From positions 1 to 48,791 of the forward strand of contig SHNE01000002.1 of assembly GCA_004295015.1 (NCBI GenBank): a stretch of 48,791 bases of DNA, in the 5' to 3' direction. A program made the position numbers and the translations under genes. The notes beneath the pieces are model-generated. The model made no database searches. It saw nothing but the letters and a program-made list of their open reading frames with translations, and was not told where the DNA came from. Positions 28,201 to 36,263 of the stretch are shown here, in pieces. Numbering within the stretch: the stretch's first letter is position 1; the number at the start of each line of letters is the position of its first letter. This DNA comes from Bacteroidota bacterium (GTDB lineage: Bacteria; Bacteroidota; Bacteroidia; AKYH767-A; 2013-40CM-41-45).

Positions 28201-28362
28201 AATGATCTTTTGAAACTGCATCTGAGCTGTAGCATATTTCTTCTTTTGAAATAGGTCAAGCCCGAGTTCGTAGCTTTGTTCAGGGTTCGTATAAATTTCC
28301 GTCTTCTGAGAAAAAGCCGGCAGAGATAAAATTAAAAATAAAAAAATCAGTCGTATCGACAT
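25291..28362 (-). CDS. Large exported TPR protein
   Basis: A 1023-aa protein with a signal peptide (MSIRLIFLFLILSLPAFSQ) and tetratricopeptide-like repeats across almost its whole length, for example YKKSIEWLAKL, YKEALPYLLDYER, FEKSIPYFQKV, FDKSLKSYNDFLY and HEAAQSFYTKVIRDFPSG. The last 35 residues are Lys/Glu/Pro-rich and probably disordered. Repeats of the YbgF/BamD kind suggest a periplasmic scaffold. A -7 box (28404-28411, minus strand) gives a leader of about 36 nt. The gene precedes and probably shares a transcript with the barrel protein. Confidence 0.85.
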   Translation of the reverse strand: MSIRLIFLFLILSLPAFSQKTEIYTNPEQSYELGLDLFQKKKYATAQMQFQKIIDSKENVSLEARGNSDFYKAVCAAELFHKDAEYLLIHFMETYPENQNYYNATYHLGLYYYKQKKYKKSIEWLAKLDQNDLSQEKRDEVNFKLGYAYYMTNEFEAAGKSFFLVKDGSSKYASAAQYYYAHMSFINGNYETALKSFLKLKDSEAFAPVVPYYITQIYYKQGKYDELLKFAPSILDSMDAKNGLEIGRMIAESHYRKNEYKEALPYLLDYERNSSAADRTDFYQLAYCYYKTGEFEKSIPYFQKVTSGNDLLAQSSYFLLADSYVKTNAKRSARTAFESAAKMNFDPQIQEESQFNFAKLSNELNYQSVALEAFRYFIEKFPTSIHVDEANEMLVGIYTNTRNYKDALAAIESIKNKTAPVKEAYQKVAFYRGVEFFMDNKSSEAIQMFNTSLSNPIHPPLTAEANYWKGEAYYRLNDFDKSLKSYNDFLYTPSAVSGPRHNLVHYNIGYCNFKKEDFAAAQVAFRKYIQAKNLTDQERYNDAVLRIADCFFMMKDQTNALDYYNQAISASSKASDYAIYQKAVILGIQGKMGEKVNALQKLFDKYPKSVYYDDALYEAGQASLMQGNHEAAQSFYTKVIRDFPSGSYVKKAELGEALVLYNTKQDDKALAAYQRIVTKYPNTAESREALAQIKNISVTQNKVDEYLRYVKNVPNADVSKAAEDSLTYEAAELLYTQGNCLSAIKDFDNYLQRFPNAIFLVNASYYKADCQFRNKQYDLALAGYQVVINEPRNSFTEKSLLNAASINYRQKNYQESLKNYSALESVAEVKDNILSALAGQMRSNFKLQNYEATLVSAQKVLDAASADKDLVNEAHLLSGKCHYFKSDLGNARSEFVIVSKRTNSEMTAESKYYLAEIEFKSGNYKESQKIIFEIQKQVPSYDFWIAKGFVLLGDNYLAQNDVFQAKETYKSIVENFEKGANDPEDIREIAKQKLDTLIASENEKSKKPEEPKKTNEDEEEPGE

Positions 28363-28403
28363 ATCGTGGCGCAGTAGTATAATGGGATTAAACGAGGTTC
28401 CAG

Positions 28404-28411
28404 CAAAATTA
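28404..28411 (-). promoter_or_regulatory. -7 box upstream of the TPR gene
   Basis: TAATTTTG on the minus strand matches TAnnTTTG. A TTG lies upstream but only 15 bp away, short of the usual 19-23, so the -33 element is doubtful. Confidence 0.45.
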
Positions 28412-28554
28412 TTCGAAACGCCCGCGCAACTGGTTTATTATGTGCGTAGTTACCAACATAGTTTTAAACAGTAGCAACTATTTTAGCAGGTAATTGTATA
28501 AATTAAATTAGCATCTTTACGCCTACAATCAAACATACCTAAGCCTGAAAAACC

Positions 28555-29436
28555 ATGTTGTTCATGAAAAAAAGACCCTTTATCCTAATTAGCAGCATTA
28601 TTCTCCTCTGTACAATTTCAATTCTTTCAGGTTGCAAGAAAGAAGAAGATGTGAAAGAATTCGACACACAGAGTTCGGAGGACAATTCCCTTGCCGAAGC
28701 CACATTTAACGACGTCATGGAAATCGCAAACCAGGCAATAGAAAATCAAAGTTTGGGACTTTCGAGTTACCGACTCAAGGATCAGGAGAATTCACTATTG
28801 AGCAATTGTGCAACCGTGACGGTAACGCCGGATTCCATCGGACCGGGGGGAAATATTGAAGTAAATTTTGGAACTACTCCATGCCGATGCACAGATTACA
28901 GATACCGTAAAGGAATCGTAAACGTGAATTATACAGGCACGTATCGAGATTCTTCAGCGATAATTACTGCAAGCTTAAGCGATTACTATGTTGGCCTGGA
29001 TAGCTCCAAACTCTTCCAGGTCATGGGTACCAAAACAGTCACGAACAAAGGGCACAACTCAGCCGGCAATTTATGGTACACCATTGATGTTAACGGTCAA
29101 ATAAGAAATTCCGCCGGTGCTACGATGACCTGGAATTCACAAAGACAGAGGGAATGGATTGCAGGTGAATCAACAACAGGGCTTTCAAACTTTGGCGATG
29201 ATATATACAGCATCACAGGTTCTGCAAATGGAAGTACTTTTGAGGGAAAAACATTTACCGCCTCCATTACTCAAGCACTGATTGTTCAAGTAGGCTGTCG
29301 CTGGATACAGGCCGGGAAATTTGACCTGACGCCAACAGGATTGGCAACGCGAAGCTTCGATTATGGCTCCGGTGCCTGTGATAATGATGCTACACTTACT
29401 GTGAATGGAGCAACATTCAACATTGAGCTTCGCTAA
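28555..29436 (+). CDS. Putative lipoprotein of unknown function
   Basis: A 293-aa protein with a lipoprotein signal: a basic start, hydrophobic stretch and lipobox LSGC with the acylated Cys at 27, followed by KKEED. The mature part is Ser/Thr/Gly/Asn-rich, beta-strand-like, and contains the cysteine pair in PCRCTDYRY. The end TVNGATFNIELR looks like a final strand. I know no family. An ATG nine bases downstream (28564) gives an equally good signal peptide. A terminator follows the gene. Confidence 0.72.
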   Translation: MLFMKKRPFILISSIILLCTISILSGCKKEEDVKEFDTQSSEDNSLAEATFNDVMEIANQAIENQSLGLSSYRLKDQENSLLSNCATVTVTPDSIGPGGNIEVNFGTTPCRCTDYRYRKGIVNVNYTGTYRDSSAIITASLSDYYVGLDSSKLFQVMGTKTVTNKGHNSAGNLWYTIDVNGQIRNSAGATMTWNSQRQREWIAGESTTGLSNFGDDIYSITGSANGSTFEGKTFTASITQALIVQVGCRWIQAGKFDLTPTGLATRSFDYGSGACDNDATLTVNGATFNIELR

Positions 29437-29464
29437 CAAAATTGATAATAAATTGTTGAAAGAA

Positions 29465-29497
29465 GGCTCTCCGAGAAAACCGGAGGGCCTTTTCTTT
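29465..29497 (+). terminator. Terminator of the lipoprotein gene
   Basis: A 9-bp stem (29465-29473 with 29481-29489, one G-U pair) with a seven-base loop, followed by a T-rich run, 28 bp after the stop codon. Confidence 0.88.
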
Positions 29498-29513
29498 TAT
29501 TAAATTTGCTCCT

Positions 29514-29717
29514 ATGTACATATTGAAAGTAAAAGGCACAGCCCGTATTCCGGATTATGTGCAACTTCGCGATGACGATTTTACTCTTCTTGCATATTTC
29601 CGGGTTGACAGACCTGAGAAAGCCTTGGCAAAAGTTGGATTGAGTGCAAAGGAAGATGAACTGATCCAGCTAATACGTGATATGCCATACGGAAAGATGC
29701 AAGTGCTGGAAATTTAA
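29514..29717 (+). CDS. Small conserved-looking protein upstream of ftsE
   Basis: A 67-aa protein of unknown function beginning MYILKVKGTARIPDYVQLRDDD. It has no membrane segment or Cys; it looks like a small alpha/beta fold with a short charged helix (KEDELIQLIRDM). It starts just after a terminator and ends 19 bp before ftsE. The codon use, start position and spacing support a real gene; a function together with FtsE is speculation. Confidence 0.65.
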   Translation: MYILKVKGTARIPDYVQLRDDDFTLLAYFRVDRPEKALAKVGLSAKEDELIQLIRDMPYGKMQVLEI

Positions 29718-29736
29718 TGTTACTAATTGAAACGAG

Positions 29737-30447
29737 ATGGAAGAAATGAAAACAGCGACTACAGAACCAATTATATCAATTCGCCATGCAAATATTTTTC
29801 AGTCAAAAAATCTTGTGCTGTCAAATGTCAATTTGGTAGTTGAGAAAGGTGAATTTGCATACCTTATTGGAAGAACCGGCAGTGGTAAAAGCAGCTTATT
29901 GAAAATGCTATACGGGGATGTGGAATTAGCTGAAGGGGAAGCCGATATTGTCGGCTTTTCGTTAAGTGAATTAAAGGAACATCAAATTCCTTACCTGAGG
30001 CGAAAACTGGGAATAGTTTTCCAGGATTTTCAATTACTTACTGATCGTTCCATCAATGCCAATTTGTTTTTCGTTCTAAAAGCGACGGGATGGCGTGATA
30101 AAAATAAAATGCAGGAACGGGTTCTGGAAGTGCTGGAAAAAGTCGGACTTGCCACCAAAGGTTTTAAAATGCCACACGAACTCAGCGGAGGAGAGCAACA
30201 ACGCGTTGTCATAGCACGCGCTTTATTGAATGATCCGGAATTGATACTTGCGGACGAGCCCACCGGCAATCTTGATCCGGAAACCTCTGAAGGAATTATG
30301 AAGTTACTATTGGAAATTAGCCGCAGTGGCAGAGCTGTTTTAATGGCAACTCATAATTACACGTTGATTGAAAAATTTCCCGCAAGAATATTAAAATGTG
30401 ACAACGGGAAATTGATGGATTCTAAGGTTCTTGCAGAGCAATTATAA
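29737..30447 (+). CDS. ftsE: ABC ATPase FtsE, cell division type
   Basis: A 236-aa ABC ATPase. Walker A is GRTGSGKSS (about residues 45-53), the signature motif LSGGEQQRV lies near 149, and Walker B is [12 protein letters not shown] near 171. The length, the [16 protein letters not shown] segment and the C-terminal His switch in [13 protein letters not shown] fit FtsE, which with FtsX controls septal peptidoglycan hydrolases. No ftsX is adjacent, which is usual in Bacteroidota. An ATG nine bases further in is an alternative start. Confidence 0.85.
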   Translation: MEEMKTATTEPIISIRHANIFQSKNLVLSNVNLVVEKGEFAYLIGRTGSGKSSLLKMLYGDVELAEGEADIVGFSLSELKEHQIPYLRRKLGIVFQDFQLLTDRSINANLFFVLKATGWRDKNKMQERVLEVLEKVGLATKGFKMPHELSGGEQQRVVIARALLNDPELILADEPTGNLDPETSEGIMKLLLEISRSGRAVLMATHNYTLIEKFPARILKCDNGKLMDSKVLAEQL

Positions 30448-30451
30448 ATTA

Positions 30452-31576
30452 TTAGCCCAGCATTTGGATGATCTTATGGGCATTTACATTATTAGAAAAA
30501 TTTTCGCTCAGGTATTTATTACGTAAAATTTGTTCTTCTTTTGGGAAATTTGAGGCTGACATCACTTGATCCAAACTCAATTTCATCTCTTCGACCGTAT
30601 TGGCTATTCTACAGAGAGGCTCTAGTCCCGTCCCCTCCACCATAGGTGCATTCACAATACAATGCCGGCCACTGAACAAGGCCGCAAGCAATTTTAATTT
30701 GATACCCGTTGATTGAAACGTTGGAAGAATATTGCATTGAGCAGTTCGAACAAGTTCATAAATCTCTTCCGGATTTCTGTCTGCCAAAAGACTTACGGCA
30801 GGGTTAGCCTTCACTGCTTTCACTAAATCTGCAGATGGTTTTGATCCGGCAATAATCAACTTATGCTTTCTGTCTTCGAAAATTTTATTTACCAAAAAAA
30901 GTGCCGCTTCATTATTCTCACCTACACTAAGGTTACCATGGTAAAATGCAAAATCAGATTTTCCGGGTAAAGAAGAAACTTCATCGAATGGATGAAATGC
31001 GGGGATGTATTTGACAGAAGGGAATATGTCTGAATAATAGTTGCAATCATTGGGAGAAATAGCGGCAATGGTAGTTGCCTTCCTGAGAACAGCTTCATAC
31101 TTCTTTAGCTTCCCTGCTTCATTGTAAAAATAGTATCGCTTAAAAACATTCCGCTCCACCTTTGCCAGGTTTTCATAGTACTCATGCTCCACATTATGTG
31201 TACGAACAATTTTTATTCGACCCTCAAATTCTTCTGAAGGCAACAGAAATGTTGAATGCAATCCTTCCATAAAAACAGGTGCATCATCCTTCAGCAAATT
31301 GCTCTTTAATTCCTCTGATTGCCTGCTAAGGACTATGTAAGGAAGAGTATTAAATAAAAATGATTTGGCAGTTTTCCTTGGGTAATAAAAAACCTCAGCG
31401 CAATATTTTTTCAACTCAGTGGATTGTGGCCTGCCATATTCAAAGCAATGCATTTTAATCCTTACACCTGCAGCATGCAAAGCTTTAAGTTTATAAAAAA
31501 CATCTATCACCCCTCCGTAATCCGGTGGATATGGTATATCAAAGGAGATTATATGTATATGCTTTTCAAATGACAT
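30452..31576 (-). CDS. Glycosyltransferase, GT4-like
   Basis: A 374-aa GT-B-fold glycosyltransferase. The N-terminal domain starts HIHIISFDIPYPPDYGGVIDV with the usual Gly-rich acceptor loop; the C-terminal domain contains FYHGNLSVGENNEAALFLV and KLIIAGSKP, and the donor-binding region IKLKLLAALFSGRHCIVN. Acceptor and sugar are unknown; a surface polysaccharide is likely. The frame is open to 31636, but ATG 31576 gives the normal N-terminus. It overlaps the end of the next upstream glycosyltransferase by 11 bp and is its operon partner. Confidence 0.85.
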   Translation of the reverse strand: MSFEKHIHIISFDIPYPPDYGGVIDVFYKLKALHAAGVRIKMHCFEYGRPQSTELKKYCAEVFYYPRKTAKSFLFNTLPYIVLSRQSEELKSNLLKDDAPVFMEGLHSTFLLPSEEFEGRIKIVRTHNVEHEYYENLAKVERNVFKRYYFYNEAGKLKKYEAVLRKATTIAAISPNDCNYYSDIFPSVKYIPAFHPFDEVSSLPGKSDFAFYHGNLSVGENNEAALFLVNKIFEDRKHKLIIAGSKPSADLVKAVKANPAVSLLADRNPEEIYELVRTAQCNILPTFQSTGIKLKLLAALFSGRHCIVNAPMVEGTGLEPLCRIANTVEEMKLSLDQVMSASNFPKEEQILRNKYLSENFSNNVNAHKIIQMLG

Positions 31577-32696
31577 CTTCGAATATTTTAAACAGCCGTG
31601 ATTCCTCGTTCTCCCAGCATAATTCCTGAGCGGCAAATTTCAGGTTTTCTTTCCAGCTTGCAAGCCTGTCGGCATCACTAAAGAAGTCGCGAATAACATT
31701 TGCAATTTCCCTTGGATCATGTGAGTTAAGCAACATGCCAATCTGATATTTCTCAACAACCTTTTTTATTTCAGGCAAATTAGAAGCCAATACAGGAACA
31801 CCTGCCTGGATATAATCGAACAGTTTATTGGGTAAAGAGAAGCGGTAGTTGATATTCGTATCCTTATCCAGACTCAGTCCCAAATCTGCCAAAACAGTAT
31901 ACTGCCTTAACTCATCCAAAGGCATCTTAGGAAAGAAAAAAACGCTTTGACTGAGGTTGAGACTGACAGCCTCTTTCTTGAGCGTTTGTATCACGTCACC
32001 GCTACCTATAAAAACAAGAACGCAATCGTCAAGGTATTGCATGGATTCAAGAATTTCTTCCGCCCCTCTCTGAATATTAATTCCGGCACCTTGAAATAAA
32101 AGAAGTTTTTTATCTGTCGGAATTTTCAAGTCAGCCCGTGATTTTTTTCTTTCCAAATCATTTTGTCTAAAGGGAAGATTCCGCACAACAGAAGGATTTA
32201 CACCATACTCCTTCCTATACAAATCTGCGATTGACTCATTAACCGTATAGATATGCTTAAGTCTGGGAAGCAGGCATCGTTCCATCAATTTCCAAATCTT
32301 TCTGGTCGTATGCCTATGCGCAAGTTCAGGAACACCGGTGAAATACTCATGACTATCATAATAAAGGGTGGCACCTTTGATTTTTGAAACTAGAAAATTT
32401 GCGGGCAAAGTATCAAGGTCATTGGCGACAAGCACATCGGTCTTTTTAAAAAGTAAAAAGAAAAATAATCTCAGGTTATAAAAAAGATAAAAGAATGGGC
32501 CCTTTTCAAATAATAACCTGAAGCGCTTTACATGATATTCCCTGGCTTTCATTTCCAGGCTGGAATTCAAACGTCTTCCAACCAACGTGACATTCAAACC
32601 CTTATGAAAAAGTGCCAATGAAGTTCGGTGAACACGTTGATCGGTCACGAGATCGCTGATAACAGATACAAAAACTCTTTTCCTCGAATCGGCCAT
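31566..32696 (-). CDS. Glycosyltransferase, GT4-like
   Basis: A 376-aa GT-B glycosyltransferase. The N-terminal domain contains VISDLVTDQRVHRTS and VLVANDLDTL; the C-terminal domain contains LLFQGAGINIQRGAEEIL, LVFIGSGDVI and the donor motif FSLPNKLFDYIQAGVPVLASN with its Glu replaced by Asp. It looks like the group that includes mannosyl- and galactosyl-transferases of surface glycans. ATG 32696 is chosen over a longer open frame to 32816 because the extension overlaps the divergent promoter at 32754-32784. Confidence 0.85.
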   Translation of the reverse strand: MADSRKRVFVSVISDLVTDQRVHRTSLALFHKGLNVTLVGRRLNSSLEMKAREYHVKRFRLLFEKGPFFYLFYNLRLFFFLLFKKTDVLVANDLDTLPANFLVSKIKGATLYYDSHEYFTGVPELAHRHTTRKIWKLMERCLLPRLKHIYTVNESIADLYRKEYGVNPSVVRNLPFRQNDLERKKSRADLKIPTDKKLLLFQGAGINIQRGAEEILESMQYLDDCVLVFIGSGDVIQTLKKEAVSLNLSQSVFFFPKMPLDELRQYTVLADLGLSLDKDTNINYRFSLPNKLFDYIQAGVPVLASNLPEIKKVVEKYQIGMLLNSHDPREIANVIRDFFSDADRLASWKENLKFAAQELCWENEESRLFKIFEDVI

Positions 32697-32753
32697 GGAA
32701 TGTGAATATGGCAAGTAAGCTAAAAAAACCAATACACTCCAAGAGCTAATTAT

Positions 32754-32784
32754 TTGCCGAACAGGGCACAAAAGCGTAAATTTG
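32754..32784 (+). promoter_or_regulatory. Promoter of the DUF6526-like gene
   Basis: TTG at 32754-32756, 20 bp, TAAATTTG at 32777-32784, matching the Bacteroidota consensus. It predicts a start near 32790 and a leader of about 15 nt to ATG 32805, which argues against the longer frame that begins with a TTG at 32754. Confidence 0.7.
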
Positions 32785-32804
32785 GAGCAATAAATCTTTA
32801 TAAA

Positions 32805-33239
32805 ATGAAAAAACAAAGTTATTCAAATCACAAGAGGCAAAATTGGCTCTTTTATGGATTATTTTTGGGGCTTTTACTTGCCAATTTAGGTGGCTCATTC
32901 ATCTATTTTAACATGGCGCTGGAAGCAGGAAGCATGCTCTATCCTTCAACATTGTTATTCAGTTCCGCCATAGGAATGATAGGTCTCTTTGCCTTTCTCC
33001 GGAGCTTTTGTCTGCGCTTGCAAGAAAGACTCATTAAAAACGAAGAAAATTTCAGGCATTTTGTTCTCACAGGGAAACAACTGGATCCAAGAATCAGAAT
33101 GAAACAAACACTTGGTTTAAGATATGCACCGGATAGCGAATTTATTGAACTTGCTAAAGAAGCTGCCGAAAATCAACTTTCGGCGACAGAAATAAAAAAG
33201 TCTATCGGACGATGGAGAGGCGATCACCATCAGCTCTGA
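32805..33239 (+). CDS. DUF6526-like membrane protein
   Basis: A 144-aa protein. After a short basic start (MKKQSYSNHKRQN) come two transmembrane helices (about residues 15-36 and 43-66) and a C-terminal cytoplasmic helical region with FRHFVLTGKQLDPRIRMKQTLGLRYAPDSEF (described in part). This arrangement fits a small family of Bacteroidota/Firmicutes membrane proteins of unknown role. It has its own promoter and is followed by paaA 70 bp later, which may have a separate promoter. Confidence 0.78.
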   Translation: MKKQSYSNHKRQNWLFYGLFLGLLLANLGGSFIYFNMALEAGSMLYPSTLLFSSAIGMIGLFAFLRSFCLRLQERLIKNEENFRHFVLTGKQLDPRIRMKQTLGLRYAPDSEFIELAKEAAENQLSATEIKKSIGRWRGDHHQL

Positions 33240-33309
33240 TAGAATGATTTTTATCATGGTAAACTGAACAGGAATGTATAATTTAGGAAACCGAAAAAAA
33301 TAATAATTA

Positions 33310-34260
33310 ATGGAATCTCACAGCGAGCAAGAAAAAGAAAAGCAATTCAACGAACGAATCGACAGAGGAGATATCATTGAACCGAAAGACTGGATGCCTG
33401 AACGTTACCGGAAACAGCTTATCAGGATCATGGGGCAACACGCTCATTCCGAAATTGTAGGTATGTTACCTGAAGGTAACTGGATTACGCGCGCACCTAG
33501 TTTACGTCGAAAAGCTGTTCTTCTGGCAAAGGTTCAGGATGAAGCAGGACATGGATTATACATTTACAGCGGAACGGAAACCTTAGGCGTGAGTCGTGAT
33601 CAGATGAATCAGGAGTTGCTTTCAGGCAAAGCAAAATATTCCAGCATTTTCAATTACCCTACCTTATCCTGGGCTGACATGGGTGCAATAGGATGGCTGG
33701 TTGATGGCGCAGCGATCGTCAATCAAACGGCGCTGGCAAAATGTTCTTATGGTCCTTATGCCCGTGCCATGATAAGAATATGCAAGGAAGAAAATTTCCA
33801 CCATAAGCAAGGCTATGAAATTCTGGCAACACTGATGACAGGAACACCGGAGCAAAAAGCAATGGCGCAAGATGCAGTTGATCGTTTCTGGTGGCCCTCA
33901 TTGATGATGTTTGGTCCTTCTGATAAGGATTCGCCGAACACGGCAGAATTGATGCGCTGGAAGGTGAAAAAATATACAAATGATGATTTGAGACAACGAT
34001 TCATCGACAGAACTGTTCCTCAGGCAGAAAATATAGGACTTAAACTTCCCGATGATAAATTAAAATGGAATCCTGATACGATGCATTACGAACACGGAGA
34101 AATCAACTGGGATGAATTCTACAATGTGATCAAAGGAAATGGCATTTGTAATCACCAAAGACTGAAAGCAAGGAATGATGCACATGATAAAGGTGCCTGG
34201 GTAAGAGAAGCAGCAAATGCCTATGCAGGCAAACATGCGGAAAAAACAATGGCAGCGTAG
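33310..34260 (+). CDS. paaA: Phenylacetyl-CoA 1,2-epoxidase catalytic subunit PaaA
   Basis: A 316-aa ferritin-like di-iron subunit that, with PaaC, epoxidises the ring of phenylacetyl-CoA. Iron ligands are apparent in two Glu-x-x-His pairs: Glu78/His81 ([12 protein letters not shown]) and Glu161/His164 ([14 protein letters not shown]), with Glu48 (HSEIVG) as another likely ligand. Length matches E. coli PaaA. The upstream 70 bp contains TATAATTTAG, a weak -7 candidate, and a short inverted repeat ATGAT-TTTT-ATCAT (33244-33257) that could be an operator. It leads the paaABCDG group. Confidence 0.96.
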   Translation: MESHSEQEKEKQFNERIDRGDIIEPKDWMPERYRKQLIRIMGQHAHSEIVGMLPEGNWITRAPSLRRKAVLLAKVQDEAGHGLYIYSGTETLGVSRDQMNQELLSGKAKYSSIFNYPTLSWADMGAIGWLVDGAAIVNQTALAKCSYGPYARAMIRICKEENFHHKQGYEILATLMTGTPEQKAMAQDAVDRFWWPSLMMFGPSDKDSPNTAELMRWKVKKYTNDDLRQRFIDRTVPQAENIGLKLPDDKLKWNPDTMHYEHGEINWDEFYNVIKGNGICNHQRLKARNDAHDKGAWVREAANAYAGKHAEKTMAA

Positions 34261-34323
34261 AATCTGAGAAAGCTGAAGCAATGATTCCTGTTTCTTAATA
34301 AAAAATCTAACAGAAAAAATAAC

Positions 34324-34608
34324 ATGATTAAAAACGAATGGCCATTGTGGGAAGTGTTCACTCAAAAGAGAAGTGGTGCTCCTTTCGAGCATGCAGGAAG
34401 TGTTCATGCACCTGACAAGGAAATGGCTCTGCAAAATGCAAGAGATGTTTACTCACGCAGAAATGAAGCAAGTTGTTTGTGGGTAGTCTTGTCAGAATAT
34501 ATCACCTCCAGTTCCCCTGAAGATGCTGAAGCATTTTTTGAACCTTCAAATGATAAAATATACCGCCACCCGAATTTTTACAAAACACCGGGCGCAACTT
34601 TTGAATAA
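34324..34608 (+). CDS. paaB: Phenylacetyl-CoA epoxidase subunit PaaB
   Basis: A 94-aa subunit thought to bridge PaaAC heterodimers and to help electron transfer. The family pattern is clear: WPLWEVFTQKRSGAPFEHAGSVHAPD at the N-terminus (described in part), ALQNARDVYSRRNEASCLWVV, and the final KIYRHPNFYK. It starts 63 bp after paaA. A mobile-looking palindromic stretch of about 130 bp separates it from paaC. Confidence 0.95.
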   Translation: MIKNEWPLWEVFTQKRSGAPFEHAGSVHAPDKEMALQNARDVYSRRNEASCLWVVLSEYITSSSPEDAEAFFEPSNDKIYRHPNFYKTPGATFE

Positions 34609-34702
34609 GTACATAGCAAAGGGAATAATAAAATTTAGGTTTAGTCATCTAATTCCAGATTACCATATCACACATGCCTCTCCAGTTCACAAACCCTTTC
34701 TC

Positions 34703-34834
34703 ACTTTTTTCCTTGATGAAAAAAGTAAGCAAAAAAATCAAGACCAATTGCCCTCCGGAGGCGGATAAAAACCCTGCCAGCCGCACATGCTGACGCTTCC
34801 AGCCTGTGCGGCTGACGAGGCCCGGCAATTGGTC
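34703..34834. repeat. Nested palindromic element between paaB and paaC
   Basis: Three nested or adjoining inverted repeats: ACTTTTTT (34703-34710) with AAAAAAGT (34719-34726); GACCAATTGCC (34742-34752) with GGCAATTGGTC (34824-34834), perfect over 11 bp; and CAGCCGCACA (34778-34787) with TGTGCGGCTG (34805-34814), perfect over 10 bp. CTTGAT/ATCAAG (34712-34717, 34737-34742) links the first two. The core is GC-rich against AT-rich surroundings. Short elements of the same look recur between genes in Bacteroidota. No protein is encoded. The rest of the 34609-34976 gap is AT-rich with nothing recognised. Confidence 0.7.
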
Positions 34835-34976
34835 GGGCCAACGCGCCCATCGAAATACGGTGTTCCAATAAAAAATTCAAATTAAATATTGCTATAGAGA
34901 AGTTAACAAGATTACCAATCCTTGGATGTTTGCTGATTTACGAAAAAGTGATTAATCCTAATAAAATTAAATTTTT

Positions 34977-35741
34977 ATGACTGATAAAATTAGTAAAGCA
35001 CTTTTTGAATATTGCCTTCGACTTGGAGACAGTCCTTTAATTCTTGGTCAACGGTTGGGTGAATGGTGTGGGCATGGACCCATTCTCGAAGAAGATATTG
35101 CACTAACTAATATTGCTTTAGATCTCATAGGGCAAAGCCGTGCCTTTTTAACTTATGCCGGCGAAATTGAGGCTAAGGGACGAACTGAAGATGACCTTGC
35201 TTTTCTCAGAAATGAAAGAGAATTTCGAAATCTCCTGCTGACGGAACAACCCAATGGTGATTTTGCACAAACTATGCTGAGGCAATTATTCGTTAGTGCA
35301 TTTCAGTATTATTTTTATTCTGCACTCAAGCTCAGTAAAGACAAAACCTTGTCGGCTCTGGCCGAAAAATCTTTGAAGGAAGTAAGCTACCATCTCCGAC
35401 ACAGTGCACAATGGGTTATTCGTCTCGGCGATGGTACAAGCGAAAGCAAGGCAAGACTGGAAAATGCACTGGACGAACTATGGAAATATACCGGTGATCT
35501 TTTCGATATGGACGACACCGATACTATTTTGATAAAAGAAGGTATTGTCCCTGATCTGAACTTACTTCGTGAAGACTGGCTTGATAAAATATCAGAGACT
35601 TTTGGTTTGGCAAGCATCTCAATACCGGAAAACGTTTTTATGATGAGTGGAAGCCGAAAAGGAAAACATACTGAACATTTAGGACACATGCTTTCTGAAA
35701 TGCAATATCTACAGCGAGCCTTCCCGGGAGCCACCTGGTAA
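34977..35741 (+). CDS. paaC: Phenylacetyl-CoA epoxidase structural subunit PaaC
   Basis: A 254-aa ferritin-like protein that pairs with PaaA but lacks a working di-iron centre. The N-terminal LGDSPLILGQRLGEWCGHGPILEEDIALTNIALDLIGQ segment (described in part) is the PaaC signature, and LLTEQPNGDFAQTMLRQ and SYHLRHSAQWVIRLGDGT follow at the usual distances. The length matches. It is separated from paaB by a repeat-bearing gap of 368 bp but remains in the same direction. Confidence 0.95.
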   Translation: MTDKISKALFEYCLRLGDSPLILGQRLGEWCGHGPILEEDIALTNIALDLIGQSRAFLTYAGEIEAKGRTEDDLAFLRNEREFRNLLLTEQPNGDFAQTMLRQLFVSAFQYYFYSALKLSKDKTLSALAEKSLKEVSYHLRHSAQWVIRLGDGTSESKARLENALDELWKYTGDLFDMDDTDTILIKEGIVPDLNLLREDWLDKISETFGLASISIPENVFMMSGSRKGKHTEHLGHMLSEMQYLQRAFPGATW

Positions 35742-35756
35742 GTTGATATTTTTGAA

Positions 35757-36245
35757 ATGCTGATTCAAAAAGAAAAAATCTGGTCCATTCTAAAAGAAAT
35801 TCCTGATCCGGAAATTCCGGTTATAAGTATCGTAGATTTAGGCATAGCAAGAGATGTACGAATTGAGGGAGAGAAAGTGATAGTCGATATTACGCCAACT
35901 TATAGTGGTTGCCCGGCGATGAATACTATCGAGAAAGATATTATCGAAAAAATTAAAGAGACCGGGATAGAGCGAGTTGAAATTAATACTGTCTTCTCCC
36001 CTGTCTGGACGACAGATTGGTTGAATGATGAAGCTAAAGAAAAGCTTCGTGAATATGGAATTGCTCCTCCGGATGGAAAGAGTACAGACAAGTCTCTATT
36101 AACAGGGAAACCAAAAATAATTAATTGTCCAAGATGCGGTTCCAAAAAAACTGTTCTTGTCAGTCAATTTGGCTCAACTGCGTGCAAGGCACTTTATAAA
36201 TGTGAATCCTGTCTTGAACCATTTGATTATTTTAAATGTCATTAA
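35757..36245 (+). CDS. paaD: Phenylacetate degradation protein PaaD (MIP18/DUF59 family)
   Basis: A 162-aa protein. The N-terminal DUF59/MIP18 domain has IPDPEIPVISIVDLGI and the Cys-containing VDITPTYSGCPAMNTIE; the C-terminal zinc ribbon has Cys pairs in CPRCGS and CESC plus CKALYK and a final CH. PaaD is needed for phenylacetate oxygenase activity, probably for metal-centre assembly of the complex. It starts 15 bp after paaC and ends 18 bp before paaG. Confidence 0.93.
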   Translation: MLIQKEKIWSILKEIPDPEIPVISIVDLGIARDVRIEGEKVIVDITPTYSGCPAMNTIEKDIIEKIKETGIERVEINTVFSPVWTTDWLNDEAKEKLREYGIAPPDGKSTDKSLLTGKPKIINCPRCGSKKTVLVSQFGSTACKALYKCESCLEPFDYFKCH

Positions 36246-36263
36246 TTAGCTGATCCTATACTT

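Noticed and set aside
34523..34768. 81-aa frame downstream of paaB
   Set aside because: Begins out of frame inside paaB and runs into the palindromic repeat; no features of a protein.
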